Notes: generated from the sequence alone by a model not told the origin. A stretch of DNA of 64,000 nucleotides from CAYLPJ01 sp964385465 (GCA_964385465.1 CAYLPJ010000036.1:4785-68784); one strand, 5' to 3'. Shown: positions 24,646-35,815, numbered from the stretch's first letter. Made by a program: numbers and translations.

Positions 24646-25023
24646 TTATCCTTTCCACAGCCCGTGAACGTTGCAGAACTCACGGGCCGTCAGCCCCTCG
24701 GCCGGGCAGGGGAAGAACGCCTCGGGCTCGTCTCCGGGGTTGAGAAACTGCTTGTAGGACGCCCCGCCGCTGGAGACCTCGATCCACTGGATCCAGTGCT
24801 TGGCCTCCATCGGATGGGCCTGCTCCTTGCCCACGCGGACCTTCACCCCGCCGTCGACGGCCTCGATGAAGGGCACGTGCTTCTCGTTGCTGGCGTCTTC
24901 GGTCTTGGCCTCCATCAACTGCATGGGCTCGCCGCAGCAGACCAACTCGCCGGCGCCGCCGTCGAGGGCCTCGGCCACGATGCCGCAGACCTGGCACTTG
25001 TAGATCCTCTTCCGTTCGGTCAT
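24646..25023 (-). CDS. dfx: Desulfoferrodoxin (superoxide reductase, 2Fe-type)
   Basis: Superoxide reductase of 125 residues that turns superoxide into peroxide without making O2. The N-terminal desulforedoxin-like centre has Cys in YKCQVCG and LVCCGEPM. The catalytic Fe(His)4Cys site has His in EKHVPFIE, AHPMEAKHWIQWIEV and, with the ligand Cys, in FCNVHGLW at the end. Electrons usually come from rubredoxin, which is encoded in the same island. It heads the ferritin-rubrerythrin group on the minus strand. Confidence 0.95.
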   Translation of the reverse strand: MTERKRIYKCQVCGIVAEALDGGAGELVCCGEPMQLMEAKTEDASNEKHVPFIEAVDGGVKVRVGKEQAHPMEAKHWIQWIEVSSGGASYKQFLNPGDEPEAFFPCPAEGLTAREFCNVHGLWKG

Positions 25024-25127
25024 GGGTTCCGCCTTTCGTTCGGGGTCCTTGGAAGTTCAGACGCCGGCGCCGGGCGGACGGAAACCGCCTCGGGCCCGCC
25101 GACGGTGCGTGATATCCTGCGCCCGGC

Positions 25128-26213
25128 CTAGGCCGATGTCAATTCCGCGATGGCCGCCAACGCGCCGCTGTAGTCCGGCTCGTCGGTCATCTCCGGGACG
25201 ATCTCGCGGTAGACCACCTTGCCCTCGCCGTCCAGCACGAACACCGCCCGGGCCAGGAGGCGCAGCTCCTTGATCAGCACGCCGAGGGCCTCCCCCGCCG
25301 CGGCGTCGCGGTGGTCCGACAGCGCCTGCACCCGCTCCACGTCGGCGGCACCGCACCAGCGGGCCTGGGCGAACGGAAGGTCCATGCTGATCGCCAGGAC
25401 CTTCACGTCCGCGTTCATCTTCGTCGCCTCCTCGTTGAACCGCCGGACCTCCCGGTCGCAGACCGACGTGTCCAGCGACGGGACCGTCAGCAGCACCACC
25501 GGCGAGCCGCGAAGCGACGACAGCGCCACCTCCGACAAGTCGTTGGCCAGCACGGTGAAGTCGGGCACCTGCTCGCCGACCGACGGCGCCTTGCCCTGGA
25601 GCGTCAGCGGGTTCCCCTTGAACGTTACGGCCTCGTTGCGTTCGGGCATGTTGTCTTCCTTTCTCGTCTGCTCGGGTGGGCCGGGCTCTGCCCCGGCCGG
25701 GAGGGCCGACTCGATCGCGGCCCGGTATTCACGTTCGCTCTTGACGCCCAGCCAGCGGTCGACGACCTGCCCGCCGGCGAACAGGACCACCGTCGGCGTC
25801 CCCCGGATGCCGTATCGCTGCGCCAGCGAGGGCACCTGACGGACGTTGACGCGGACCACCGCGGCCCGGCCCTCGTAGGCCTCGGCCAGCGAGGCGATCG
25901 TCGGCTCGAGCCTCGTACACGGCGGGCAGCCGGGCTGATGGAAATCCGCCAGCACGGGCCGGCCCGACGCCAGCAGCTCGTCGAACTCCGCCGCGTCGGC
26001 GACCGCCGGCGCCCCGCCGCCGCCCTCGCTGGCGAACCGCCCGCCGCCGATGTGCGACGACGCCACAAGCGCCCCGACAATTGCGCCCACGATGGCGGCG
26101 CCGACCGGGTGGCAGGTCAACGGGCACGTCCCGCCGCGGGAGCGGAGGATCGACCCGATGAGGGCCCCGATCAGCAGCCCGGCCGCGGCGCCTAACACCA
26201 CGCGAAACCACAT
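25128..26213 (-). CDS. Membrane-anchored thioredoxin fused in frame to a Tpx-type peroxiredoxin
   Basis: One uninterrupted frame of 361 codons encodes two enzymes. Residues about 1-55 hold two hydrophobic segments around RGGTCPLTCHP, similar to small DUF6132-like membrane proteins. Residues about 70-180 form a thioredoxin domain with QPGCPPCTR (CPPC). From residue 189 a thiol peroxidase follows: the peroxidatic Cys in SLDTSVCDREV and the resolving Cys in FAQARWCGA are both present. The peroxidase begins MPERNEAVTF at 25649, with AGGAAG five bases upstream. It may therefore also be made alone from an internal start. Fusion couples a reductant to its peroxidase. Confidence 0.85.
   Translation of the reverse strand: MWFRVVLGAAAGLLIGALIGSILRSRGGTCPLTCHPVGAAIVGAIVGALVASSHIGGGRFASEGGGGAPAVADAAEFDELLASGRPVLADFHQPGCPPCTRLEPTIASLAEAYEGRAAVVRVNVRQVPSLAQRYGIRGTPTVVLFAGGQVVDRWLGVKSEREYRAAIESALPAGAEPGPPEQTRKEDNMPERNEAVTFKGNPLTLQGKAPSVGEQVPDFTVLANDLSEVALSSLRGSPVVLLTVPSLDTSVCDREVRRFNEEATKMNADVKVLAISMDLPFAQARWCGAADVERVQALSDHRDAAAGEALGVLIKELRLLARAVFVLDGEGKVVYREIVPEMTDEPDYSGALAAIAELTSA
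25649..25662 (-). promoter_or_regulatory. Internal ribosome-binding site before the Tpx domain
   Basis: On the minus strand AAAGGAAG followed by ACAAC precedes the in-frame ATG at 25649. The spacing is that of a working Shine-Dalgarno, suggesting a second translation start inside the fused gene. Confidence 0.45.
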
Positions 26214-26317
26214 CGATACACATCTCCTGTTCGGTCCGGGCGACCACCCGCCCGGCGTGTCGCTGAATTGTAGGCCCCCGAACCGCCCATGTCCGTGGGT
26301 TCCCGAGGGAATGCCCG

Positions 26318-26404
26318 GCTCGAAAACTAGGGACGGTTGCATCTTCAGGGCCCCGCTTTGCGGGGAGCTTGCCCGAAAAATGCAACCGTCCCTAGTTTTC
26401 GAGC
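26318..26404 (-). repeat. Palindromic repeat element, copy 2
   Basis: Perfect 25-base arms (26318-26342 and 26380-26404) around a 37-base centre with its own hairpin (CCCCGC TTT GCGGGG). Read on the minus strand it matches copy 1 (9153-9222) over most of its length, including CGGGCAAGC and CCGCAA. Its end forms the TAG stop (26392-26394) of the metal permease, and the arm continues into that gene's last codons. Confidence 0.85.
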
Positions 26405-27651
26405 TCCGCGCCGTAGCCCAGGGACTCCACCGCTCGGGTGAGCTCGGCGGGGTCCGCCTCGCCGCGGACCGTCGCCCGCCCGCCGGGCAGGTCCACCGCC
26501 GCAGACGCGACGCCGCCGACCTCCCCCAGCGCCCGCTCGACGGCCTCCTTGCAGTGCGTGCAGGTCATCCCCGTCACGCGCAGGTCGGTCCGCGGCGCGG
26601 CCGAGGGGTCGGCGTCGGCCTCGCTCTTCTCGCTGCCCCCGCGGGCACCGAACAGCGAGCGGAACGTTCCGACGCCCAGCACGGCCAGCAGGGCGACGGC
26701 ACTGACCCACTGGACGGGCTTGGGGATCATCCAGCCCGTGGCCGGCTCAGCCGCCGTGCCGGTGGTGGTGAGGATCTGGTCCAGCGCCAGCCCGGCGACC
26801 AGGGCGGTGACCGCCACGCTGGCGAGGTAGACGACGGCGGTGCGGGTGCCCATCACGCGCCAGATGGTCGTCAGCGTGGCGATGTTGGTCGCCGGCCCGG
26901 TCATCAGGAACGCCAGGGCCGCCCCCGGCGAGACGCCCTTGGCCACCAGCGCAGCCGCCAGGGGCACCGAGGCGACCGCGCAGACGTAGATGGGGATGCC
27001 CACCGCCATCATGACCAGCATGGCCAGCACCCCGCCGCCGAGGGCCGGGCCGAAGAAGTCCTCGGGCACCAGGGCGGTGATCAGCGCCGCGGCCACCAGT
27101 CCGGCGAGCATCGCCTTGCCGATGTCCCGCGGCAGGACGCCGAAGCCGTAGCGCAAGGCGGCGCCGACCTTGCTGCCGCCCTCGACCCGCGGCTGGCTGC
27201 CGGCTGCGGGGATCGTCTCGGGGGCCTCGTCCTTCCTGCCGGCCACCAGGTCGGTCACGATGCCCCCCACAACGCCGCTGACCAGCGCCACCGCGGTGCG
27301 GAACAGTGCGAAGGGCCAGCCCAGCAGGCTGAGGGTCACCAGCACGCTGTCGACGCCGTCCTGGGGCGTGGCGATCAGGAACGCCACCGTCGCCCCCCGC
27401 CCGGCGCCGTGCCGCCGAAGCGACGCGCCCACGGGGATGACCCCGCAACTGCACAGGGGCAGGGGGATGCCGAACCCGGCCGCCTTCACGGCCGGCCAGG
27501 GACCCCGCCCGCCGAGGTGCTTCTCGACCGTCTCGGTGCGGACCACCACCGACAGCACCCCGGCCACAAGGAACCCGAACAGCAGATACGGCGCCATTTC
27601 CGCCAGCACAGCCCAGAAGGCCACGACGATTTCAAGCAGCACATCCAGCAT
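26392..27651 (-). CDS. SO_0444-type metal efflux permease with C-terminal HMA domain
   Basis: Membrane permease (419 residues) of the PF03773 type, with about eight to ten hydrophobic segments. Hallmarks are GIPLPLCSCGVIPVGASLR, FLIATPQDGVDS and FLMTGPATNIATLT. Residues about 350-416 form a heavy-metal-associated domain with the metal-binding GMTCTHCKEAV. Such fusions are annotated as Cu/Zn efflux transporters; ArsP-like organoarsenical export is a related possibility. The protein ends GYGAELEN and its TAG stop is part of the palindromic repeat. A TACAAT box on the minus strand (27686-27681) lies 30 bases before the start. Confidence 0.85.
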   Translation of the reverse strand: MLDVLLEIVVAFWAVLAEMAPYLLFGFLVAGVLSVVVRTETVEKHLGGRGPWPAVKAAGFGIPLPLCSCGVIPVGASLRRHGAGRGATVAFLIATPQDGVDSVLVTLSLLGWPFALFRTAVALVSGVVGGIVTDLVAGRKDEAPETIPAAGSQPRVEGGSKVGAALRYGFGVLPRDIGKAMLAGLVAAALITALVPEDFFGPALGGGVLAMLVMMAVGIPIYVCAVASVPLAAALVAKGVSPGAALAFLMTGPATNIATLTTIWRVMGTRTAVVYLASVAVTALVAGLALDQILTTTGTAAEPATGWMIPKPVQWVSAVALLAVLGVGTFRSLFGARGGSEKSEADADPSAAPRTDLRVTGMTCTHCKEAVERALGEVGGVASAAVDLPGGRATVRGEADPAELTRAVESLGYGAELEN

Positions 27652-27799
27652 CCGCAGTCCTTTCGCAGTCCAACCGCCTCATTGTAGGACCGTGTGCAGC
27701 ATGCGGGGAGCGGCGGGGGGCACGCAACTCGCTCGCGGACATGGACCAGTTCCTCGCCGGAGGGATAGTCCTGGCTGTATGAGCACGCGGAGACGCCCC

Positions 27800-28019
27800 A
27801 TGACAGCGGCGGTGAGCAGAGACGAAGCGCCCGGCCTCGCCGACAACATGCCCGGCAGCGCGACCTGGGACGATCCCATGCACGGAATCTACGTCCGCCA
27901 GGTCATCGAGAAAGGCATCCCCGCCGGCCGCACGACAGACGTCCGATGGGTACGCGCCGGCCACGGCCTGCCCGAACGAACGTGCACGGGACGGAACCGG
28001 CCCGGCCCCATTGCCCGCC

Positions 28020-28039
<20 letters not shown>
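27800..28039 (+). pseudogene. Degenerate antitoxin-like gene without toxin
   Basis: A 79-codon plus-strand frame with a good ribosome-binding site (GGAG). Its middle reads ATWDDPMHGIYVRQVIEKGI and then AGRTTDVRWVRAGHGL. Small antitoxins next to RelE/ParE toxins, as I remember them, read ATWDD-LMY-IYVRQ-IE-GLADSEAGR-VEEVR-RFGL. Here the segment after IEKGI is shortened and the end is changed, and the frame runs on 20 bases into the 3' end of gyrB. No toxin gene follows. I interpret it as a decayed antitoxin; it is the only gene-like content of the 370-base gap. Confidence 0.55.
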
Positions 28040-30503
<2,464 letters not shown>

Positions 30504-30739
30504 GGGCAACTCTCCTCGGTCAACGATGCTTGCAAGTTCAATTCCAACAGCAGGATACGGCGACGAACAATCATACGCCGACGATCATACGATTATCGCA
30601 CAATCCCCCCGCACACGCCAGCGAAAAGCGCCCGGAATGCCCCGCCCGCCCCCCGCCGGGCGGGGGCAGGCGATCGGGCTTCGGCAAGCGGCCGGCGGCG
30701 GGGGCGGGCCGGGTGGTTCCCCGGGCCCGGCGGGTCCGC
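30504..30739. other. gyrB upstream region with a direct repeat
   Basis: Unusually AT-richer than its surroundings. CGACGA-ACA-ATCATACG (30561-30577) is repeated as CGACGATCATACG just downstream. These could be regulator sites for the divergent gyrB or part of its promoter; no convincing -35/-10 pair can be fixed. Confidence 0.35.
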
Positions 30740-30745
30740 TACAAT
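30740..30745 (+). promoter_or_regulatory. Candidate -10 box for the adenosyltransferase-truD-sulfatase operon
   Basis: TACAAT lies 29 bases before the ATG of the cobalamin adenosyltransferase gene. No strong -35 box accompanies it. Confidence 0.4.
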
Positions 30746-30774
30746 GCGCCCGCAACACCCACGGAAGGGACACG

Positions 30775-31320
30775 ATGAAGATCTACACCCGAAACGGAGA
30801 CGCCGGCGACACCATCCGCCTCGACGGGCAGCGCGTCCGCAAGTGCCATCCCCTCGTCATCGCCGGCGGGGCCGTCGACGAACTCGGCGCCCACGTCGGG
30901 CTCTGCCTCGCCGCCGGACGGGAGACCGGCAGCTTCGCCGACGTTCTCGAACTCGTCCAGCGCGACCTGTTCGCCGTCGGCGCCGCCCTCGCGGCGGCGG
31001 GAACCGCGCTGACCGTCCCGGCCGCGGTCGACGACGCGACGGTCGAGCGCCTCGAGGCCGACATCGACGCCGCCAGCGCCGAACTGCCCCCGCTGAACGC
31101 CTTCATCCTGCCCGGCGGCTCGGAGCTGGCTGCGAGGCTGCACGTCGCACGGTGCGTCTGCCGGCGGGCCGAGCGGGAGGTCGTCGCCGCCGTCGAGGCC
31201 GGCTGCGGAATCCCCGAGATCGTCCTGCAATACCTCAACCGCCTCGGCGACCTGCTGTTCGCCCTCGCGCGGCGGGCGAACCTCGCCGCCGGGGCCGAGG
31301 ACCGGACGTGGCAACGATGA
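30775..31320 (+). CDS. Cob(I)alamin adenosyltransferase, PduO type
   Basis: Enzyme of 181 residues that transfers the adenosyl group of ATP to cob(I)alamin, making coenzyme B12. The PduO-type ATP site is seen at the start: IYTRNGDAGDTIRLDGQRVRK (as GDxGxT), followed by GGAVDELGAHVGLCLA and, near the end, QYLNRLGDLLFALARRAN. The VDEL segment and the trailing Arg-rich helix fit the family; the usual Gly-x-x-x-Leu in the first loop is changed to IRL. The start follows GGAAGGG at good spacing. Its stop overlaps the truD start (ATGA), so both are co-translated. Confidence 0.88.
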   Translation: MKIYTRNGDAGDTIRLDGQRVRKCHPLVIAGGAVDELGAHVGLCLAAGRETGSFADVLELVQRDLFAVGAALAAAGTALTVPAAVDDATVERLEADIDAASAELPPLNAFILPGGSELAARLHVARCVCRRAEREVVAAVEAGCGIPEIVLQYLNRLGDLLFALARRANLAAGAEDRTWQR

Positions 31321-32570
31321 CCGGACCGCCCGAGCTGCCGCTGCTGACCGCCGACCTGCCGGGCATCGGCGGGACGATCAAGCAGCGCCTCGAAGATTTC
31401 CGCGTCGACGAGGTGGGCCTCTACGAGCCCTCCGGCGAGGGCACGCACGTGTACTTCCGGGTGACCAAGGCGGGCATCCCCACGCCGGAGGCGGTCTCGC
31501 GGCTGGCGCGATACCTGAACCTCCGCCCGCACGACATCGGCATCGCCGGGCTCAAGGACGCCCGCGCCGTCGCCACCCAGCGGATGAGCGTCGAGCACGT
31601 GCCCCCCGAGCGGCTTGAGGGCTTTCGCGACCGGCAGATGTCCGTCGAGGTTCTCGGCCTGCACACCAACAAGCTCCGCCCGGGGCACCTCGCCGCCAAC
31701 CGGTTCACCATCCGCATCCGCGACGTCGGCGCCGAGGCGCTGCCCGCCGCCGAGGCCAAGCTCGCCGTCCTGACACGCCGCGGCGTGCCCAACGCCTTCG
31801 GCGAGCAGCGGTTCGGGGCGCGAGCGGATACCGCCGACCTCGGCCGGGCGCTCGTCGCGGGCGACCTCGACGAGTTCGTCGCCCTCTATCTCGGCCGGGG
31901 TGCCCCCGACGACCCGCCCGACTGCCGCGCCGCCCGCGAGGCCTTCGACGCCGGGGACTACGACCGCGCCATGAAACGCTGGCCGAGGCACTACGCCGCA
32001 CAACGCCGGGCCCTGGCGGCGTTCCGCAAGAAGCGCCGCCCCGCCGACGCGGTCCGCGCGACCGACAAGCGGATGAAGCGGCTGTTCGTCTCGGCCTTCC
32101 AGAGCGAGATCTTCAACGACGTGCTCGCCGCCCGCCTGCCCACGCTCGACCGCGTGCTCGAAGGCGACCTCGCCGAGAAGGCCGACAACGGCGCGGTCTT
32201 CGCCGTCGAGGACGCCGCCGCCGAGCAGCCGCGGTGCGAACGGTTCGAGATCAGCCCGACCGGGCCGATCGTCGGCTACCGCGCCCGCCTGGCCGGCGGC
32301 GAGCCGGGCCGGATCGAGCGGGCCGCCCTCGACCGCAACGAGATCGCGCCCGAGGCCTTCCGCAACCTCGGCCCCCTGCGGGCCAAGGGCACGCGGCGGG
32401 CGCTGCGCTTCGCCCTCGGCGACCCCGCCCTGACCGCCGGCGCCGACGAGCACGGGCCCTACGTCGAGATCTCCTTTGCCGCGACCAGCGGCTCCTACGC
32501 CACCGTCGCCGTCCGGGAGATCACCGGGCCGGCACCCGCCGCCGAACAGCACCGAAAGGAGTCACCATGA
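31317..32570 (+). CDS. truD: tRNA pseudouridine synthase TruD
   Basis: TruD makes pseudouridine 13 in tRNAs. The 417-residue protein has the catalytic Asp in IGIAGLKDARAVATQRMSV, preceded by FRVDEVGLYEPSGEGTH. The RFGARADTADLGRALVAGD and LFVSAFQSEIFNDVLAAR segments of the TRUD domain are also present. The frame overlaps its neighbours on both sides by four bases (ATGA), so it sits in the middle of a tightly coupled group with a cobalamin enzyme and a sulfatase that have no obvious functional link to it. Confidence 0.93.
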   Translation: MTGPPELPLLTADLPGIGGTIKQRLEDFRVDEVGLYEPSGEGTHVYFRVTKAGIPTPEAVSRLARYLNLRPHDIGIAGLKDARAVATQRMSVEHVPPERLEGFRDRQMSVEVLGLHTNKLRPGHLAANRFTIRIRDVGAEALPAAEAKLAVLTRRGVPNAFGEQRFGARADTADLGRALVAGDLDEFVALYLGRGAPDDPPDCRAAREAFDAGDYDRAMKRWPRHYAAQRRALAAFRKKRRPADAVRATDKRMKRLFVSAFQSEIFNDVLAARLPTLDRVLEGDLAEKADNGAVFAVEDAAAEQPRCERFEISPTGPIVGYRARLAGGEPGRIERAALDRNEIAPEAFRNLGPLRAKGTRRALRFALGDPALTAGADEHGPYVEISFAATSGSYATVAVREITGPAPAAEQHRKESP

Positions 32571-34084
32571 CCCGCCGGACCACCCGACGTGCGTTTCTCA
32601 AGGCCGCCGGCATCGCGGCCGCCGGGGGGCACCTCGCCCTCGCCCCCCGTCCGGGCCCCGCCGCCCCCGACGAGGCGGGCAAGCGCCGCAACGTGCTGTT
32701 CCTCGCCGTCGACGACCTCCGCCCGCAACTCGGCTGCTACGGGATGCAACAGGTCCGCTCGCCGAACATCGACGCCCTGGCGGCCTCGGGGACGCGGTTC
32801 GACCGCGCGTACTGCCAGCAGGCGATCTGCGCGCCCTCCCGGGCGAGCCTGCTGACGGGCCTGCGGCCGGACTCGACGGGCATCTACGGCCTGCGGACCC
32901 CGGTGCGGAAGGCCCTCCCCAAGGTGCTCACGCTGCCGCAGCGCTTCCGCGAGGCCGGCTACACCACGGTCTCGCTGGGCAAGATCTACCACCACCGCAC
33001 GGACGACAAGCCGGGCTGGTCGCGCCCGCCGATCCGCGGCAGCGGCGAATGGAAGGGGCGGGGCTATCTCGACCCGGCCAGCCTGGCCGCCATGGCCGAC
33101 GCCGACGCCGCCAAGCGCAAGGAGAAGGCCAGGCGGCCCAACCGGCGGGTGAAGCTGGGCATCGGCCCGGCGTTCGAGGGCGCGGACGTCCCCGACGAGG
33201 CCTACCCCGACGGCGTGAACACCGCCAAGGCCGTCGAGGCCCTGCGCGGCTTCGCCACGTCCGGCGAGCCGTTCTTCCTGGCCATGGGCTACTTCAAGCC
33301 GCACCTGCCCTTCAATGCCCCGAAAAAGTACTGGGACCTCTACCCGGCCGAGGGCATCACGCTGCCGGCCAACGACACCCCGCCGAAGGGCGCCCCGTCG
33401 CTGGCGACCACCAACTGGGGCGAGCTCCGCCAGTACACGAACATCCCCCGCTCGGGCCCGTGCGACGAGGCCCTCTCGCGGGAGCTGATCCGCGGCTACT
33501 GCGCGTGCGTGACCTACATCGACACGCTGATCGGGCGCCTGCTCGGCGAATTGAAGCGGCTCGGCCTGGCCGGGAACACCGTCATCGTCCTCTGGGGCGA
33601 CCACGGCTGGAAGCTCGGCGAGTACGGCGACTGGTCCAAGCACACCAACTTCGAGCTCGACACCCACGTGCCGCTCATGCTGGCCGGCCCCGAACTGCCC
33701 GCCGGCCGGGCCACCGACGCGCTGGTGGAGTTCGTGGACGTCTACCCCACGCTCTGCGAACTGTGCGGCCTGGACGTTCCCGCCCACTGCGAGGGCACGA
33801 GCCTCGTGCCCCTGCTGACCGACGCGAAGCGGCCCTGGAAGTCGGCCGCGTTCAGCCAGTACCCCCGCGGGCGGGTGATGGGCTACTCGATGCGGACGGA
33901 CCGCTACCGGTACACCCGCTGGGAGGACCGGCGGACGAAGAAGGTCGCCGCCGTCGAGCTCTACGACCACCAGGCCGACCCGGGCGAGACCCGCAACCTC
34001 GCCGCCAACGCCGACAAGAAGCTCCTGGCGCGTCTCGACGCCCAACTCGACGCCGGATGGAAGGCCGCGAAACCCAAGGGCTAG
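32567..34084 (+). CDS. Tat-exported sulfatase, iduronate-2-sulfatase-like
   Basis: Type I sulfatase of 505 residues that would hydrolyse sulfate esters on polysaccharides outside the cytoplasm. The N-terminus TRRTTRRAFLKAAGIAAAGG is a Tat signal (RRAFLK). The metal-binding NVLFLAVDDLRPQLGCYG is followed by QQAICAPSRASLLTGLRPDS; the Cys of CAPSR is the one converted to formylglycine. WGDHGWKLGEYGDWSKHTN supplies later metal/substrate residues. The closest resemblance is to human-type iduronate-2-sulfatases (RSPNIDALA pattern), a common type in planctomycetes. An FGE-like domain protein is encoded 2.8 kb downstream. Confidence 0.92.
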   Translation: MTRRTTRRAFLKAAGIAAAGGHLALAPRPGPAAPDEAGKRRNVLFLAVDDLRPQLGCYGMQQVRSPNIDALAASGTRFDRAYCQQAICAPSRASLLTGLRPDSTGIYGLRTPVRKALPKVLTLPQRFREAGYTTVSLGKIYHHRTDDKPGWSRPPIRGSGEWKGRGYLDPASLAAMADADAAKRKEKARRPNRRVKLGIGPAFEGADVPDEAYPDGVNTAKAVEALRGFATSGEPFFLAMGYFKPHLPFNAPKKYWDLYPAEGITLPANDTPPKGAPSLATTNWGELRQYTNIPRSGPCDEALSRELIRGYCACVTYIDTLIGRLLGELKRLGLAGNTVIVLWGDHGWKLGEYGDWSKHTNFELDTHVPLMLAGPELPAGRATDALVEFVDVYPTLCELCGLDVPAHCEGTSLVPLLTDAKRPWKSAAFSQYPRGRVMGYSMRTDRYRYTRWEDRRTKKVAAVELYDHQADPGETRNLAANADKKLLARLDAQLDAGWKAAKPKG

Positions 34085-34129
34085 CCGGAGAGCATCTGCC
34101 CTCCGCGGCGGCCGGGAGGAACCTTTGCA

Positions 34130-34672
34130 GTGGCGGGCCGGACGAACATCTCGCTGATCGGCATGCCCGGTGCGGGCAAGAGCACCGTCGGGGTGCTGCT
34201 GGCCAAGGCGACCGGGCGGCGGTTCCTGGACACCGACGTGGTCATCCAGGCGGCCGAGGGTCGCACGCTCCCGGAGATCATCGCCGCCGACGGCATGCCG
34301 GCGCTGCTGATGATCGAGGAGCGCCGCATCCGGTCGCTGGACGTCGAGCGCTGCGTGATCGCCACCGGCGGCAGCGCCGTCTACAGCGCCGACTCGATGC
34401 GACACCTTCAATCGCTCGGCCCGCTGGTCTACCTCCGCCTGCCCTACGACGTGCTCCGCCGCCGCGTGGGCAACATGGCCACCCGGGGCGTGGTCATGGG
34501 GCCGGGGGACACCTTCGCCGACCTCTACGCCAAACGCACGCCGCTGTACGAACGCTGGGCGGACCGCGCCGTCGACTGCGCCGGCCGCTCGCAGGATGAG
34601 ATCGCCGCCGAGATCGCCCGCCTCGACGCCGCCCCGCCGGCCGAGAGCGGCACCGACAGGGAGACCGCATGA
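34130..34672 (+). CDS. Shikimate kinase-like P-loop kinase
   Basis: A 180-residue kinase of the shikimate kinase family. It has the Walker A GMPGAGKST (about 11-19), the FLDTDVVIQ segment that holds the shikimate-binding Asp, ATGGSAVYS with the glycine-rich shikimate loop, and a lid region around KRTPLYERWAD. The start is GTG, with GGGAGGA ten bases upstream. No other aromatic-pathway gene is nearby, so a related small-molecule kinase cannot be excluded. The stop overlaps the start of the next gene by four bases. Confidence 0.85.
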   Translation: MAGRTNISLIGMPGAGKSTVGVLLAKATGRRFLDTDVVIQAAEGRTLPEIIAADGMPALLMIEERRIRSLDVERCVIATGGSAVYSADSMRHLQSLGPLVYLRLPYDVLRRRVGNMATRGVVMGPGDTFADLYAKRTPLYERWADRAVDCAGRSQDEIAAEIARLDAAPPAESGTDRETA

Positions 34673-35784
34673 TGGAACCGAGGCAGCGCCTTCTGGCCAC
34701 GCTCGGCAACGAGCCCCACGACCGCGTGCCGCTCGTGCTGGAGGCCCTTCACTATCGCACCCGCGAGGAGATCGCCGCGCTCGATGACCCCGCCGCACGC
34801 GAGATCGCCGAACGCGTCTTCGACGAGAGCCACTACTCGGTCCACTGCGACACGGCCGGGAACCGCTACCTGATGACGCCCCGCCAGCGGATCCGGGAGG
34901 TCTCGCGGGAGGAGACCGCCGAGGGCGTGGTGACCACGCGGGAGATCGACACGCCGCGCGGCCCGCTGACGGCGATCACCGGCTGGAACCCGACCACGAC
35001 GCGGACGACGTGGACGATCAAGTACCCCTGCGAGACGCTGGAGGACATCGAGAAGATCCGCTCGATCCCGTGGGAGACGCCGGCGGGCCTTGCGCCGCCT
35101 GAGCCGGAGCTGCCGGAGGACTTCGCGCGGCGCGGGATCGTCCGGGCGGGCGTGTCCTCGCCGTTCGTCTGCGTCGCCGGGATGATGCCCTACGAGTACT
35201 TCCTGGAGCTCTGCGCGACGCACCTCGATCTCATCGGCGAGCTCACGGACATCTGCCTGCGGCGCGTCCTGGCCACGCTGGAGATCGCCCTGTCCAACCG
35301 CCGCGTGGAGTACCTCTGGATGGGCGGCAGCGAGTGGGTCACCCCGCCGATGGGCTCGCCGAAGCTCTACGAGGCGCTCGTGCAGGAGCAGGAGCGGGCG
35401 GTCATCGAGCGCGCCCACGAGGCCGGGGCCCTCGCCCACGTGCACTGCCACGGCAACGTCCGCACGACGCTGGAGCTGACGATCGAGCGCGGGGGCGACT
35501 TCCTCGAACCCATGGAGCCGCCGCCCGACGGCGACGTCACGCTGGCCGAGGCCAAACGGATCGCCGCCGGGCGGATCGCCCTCGGCGGCAACATCGAGAG
35601 CCGCATCCTCGAGAACGAGTCCGTCGAGGCCACCGAAGCCGCCTGCCGCGCCGCCTTCGAGGGACCCAACGACCGGCTGGTCTTCCAGACCACCGCCGGG
35701 CCCATCGGCCGGTTCTGCCCCCGAATGCTCGCCAACTACCACCGCATGATCGATGTCTGGGAAGAGCTGTCGCCGCTGAGCTGA
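34669..35784 (+). CDS. Uroporphyrinogen decarboxylase (URO-D/MtaA)-family protein
   Basis: A 371-residue TIM-barrel protein of the URO-D superfamily. It begins with the typical MEPRQRLLATLGNEPHDRVPL and has the C-terminal pattern ALAHVHCHGNVRTTL, FLEPMEPPPDGDVTLAEAKRIA, ALGGNIESRIL and RLVFQTTAGPIGRFCP. The His-x-Cys-His cluster and the missing RQAGRY motif of true haem-pathway HemE point to the corrinoid methyltransferase (MtaA/MtbA-like) branch, which is abundant in anaerobic planctomycetes. The substrate is unknown. It is translationally coupled to the kinase upstream. Confidence 0.85.
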   Translation: MMEPRQRLLATLGNEPHDRVPLVLEALHYRTREEIAALDDPAAREIAERVFDESHYSVHCDTAGNRYLMTPRQRIREVSREETAEGVVTTREIDTPRGPLTAITGWNPTTTRTTWTIKYPCETLEDIEKIRSIPWETPAGLAPPEPELPEDFARRGIVRAGVSSPFVCVAGMMPYEYFLELCATHLDLIGELTDICLRRVLATLEIALSNRRVEYLWMGGSEWVTPPMGSPKLYEALVQEQERAVIERAHEAGALAHVHCHGNVRTTLELTIERGGDFLEPMEPPPDGDVTLAEAKRIAAGRIALGGNIESRILENESVEATEAACRAAFEGPNDRLVFQTTAGPIGRFCPRMLANYHRMIDVWEELSPLS

Positions 35785-35809
35785 CCCCCAGCCTGCCGGC
35801 CCGCCGGCC

Positions 35810-35815
35810 TATACT
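35810..35815 (+). promoter_or_regulatory. Candidate -10 box before the aldo/keto reductase
   Basis: TATACT lies 45 bases before the start codon; no matching -35 box is evident. Confidence 0.35.
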
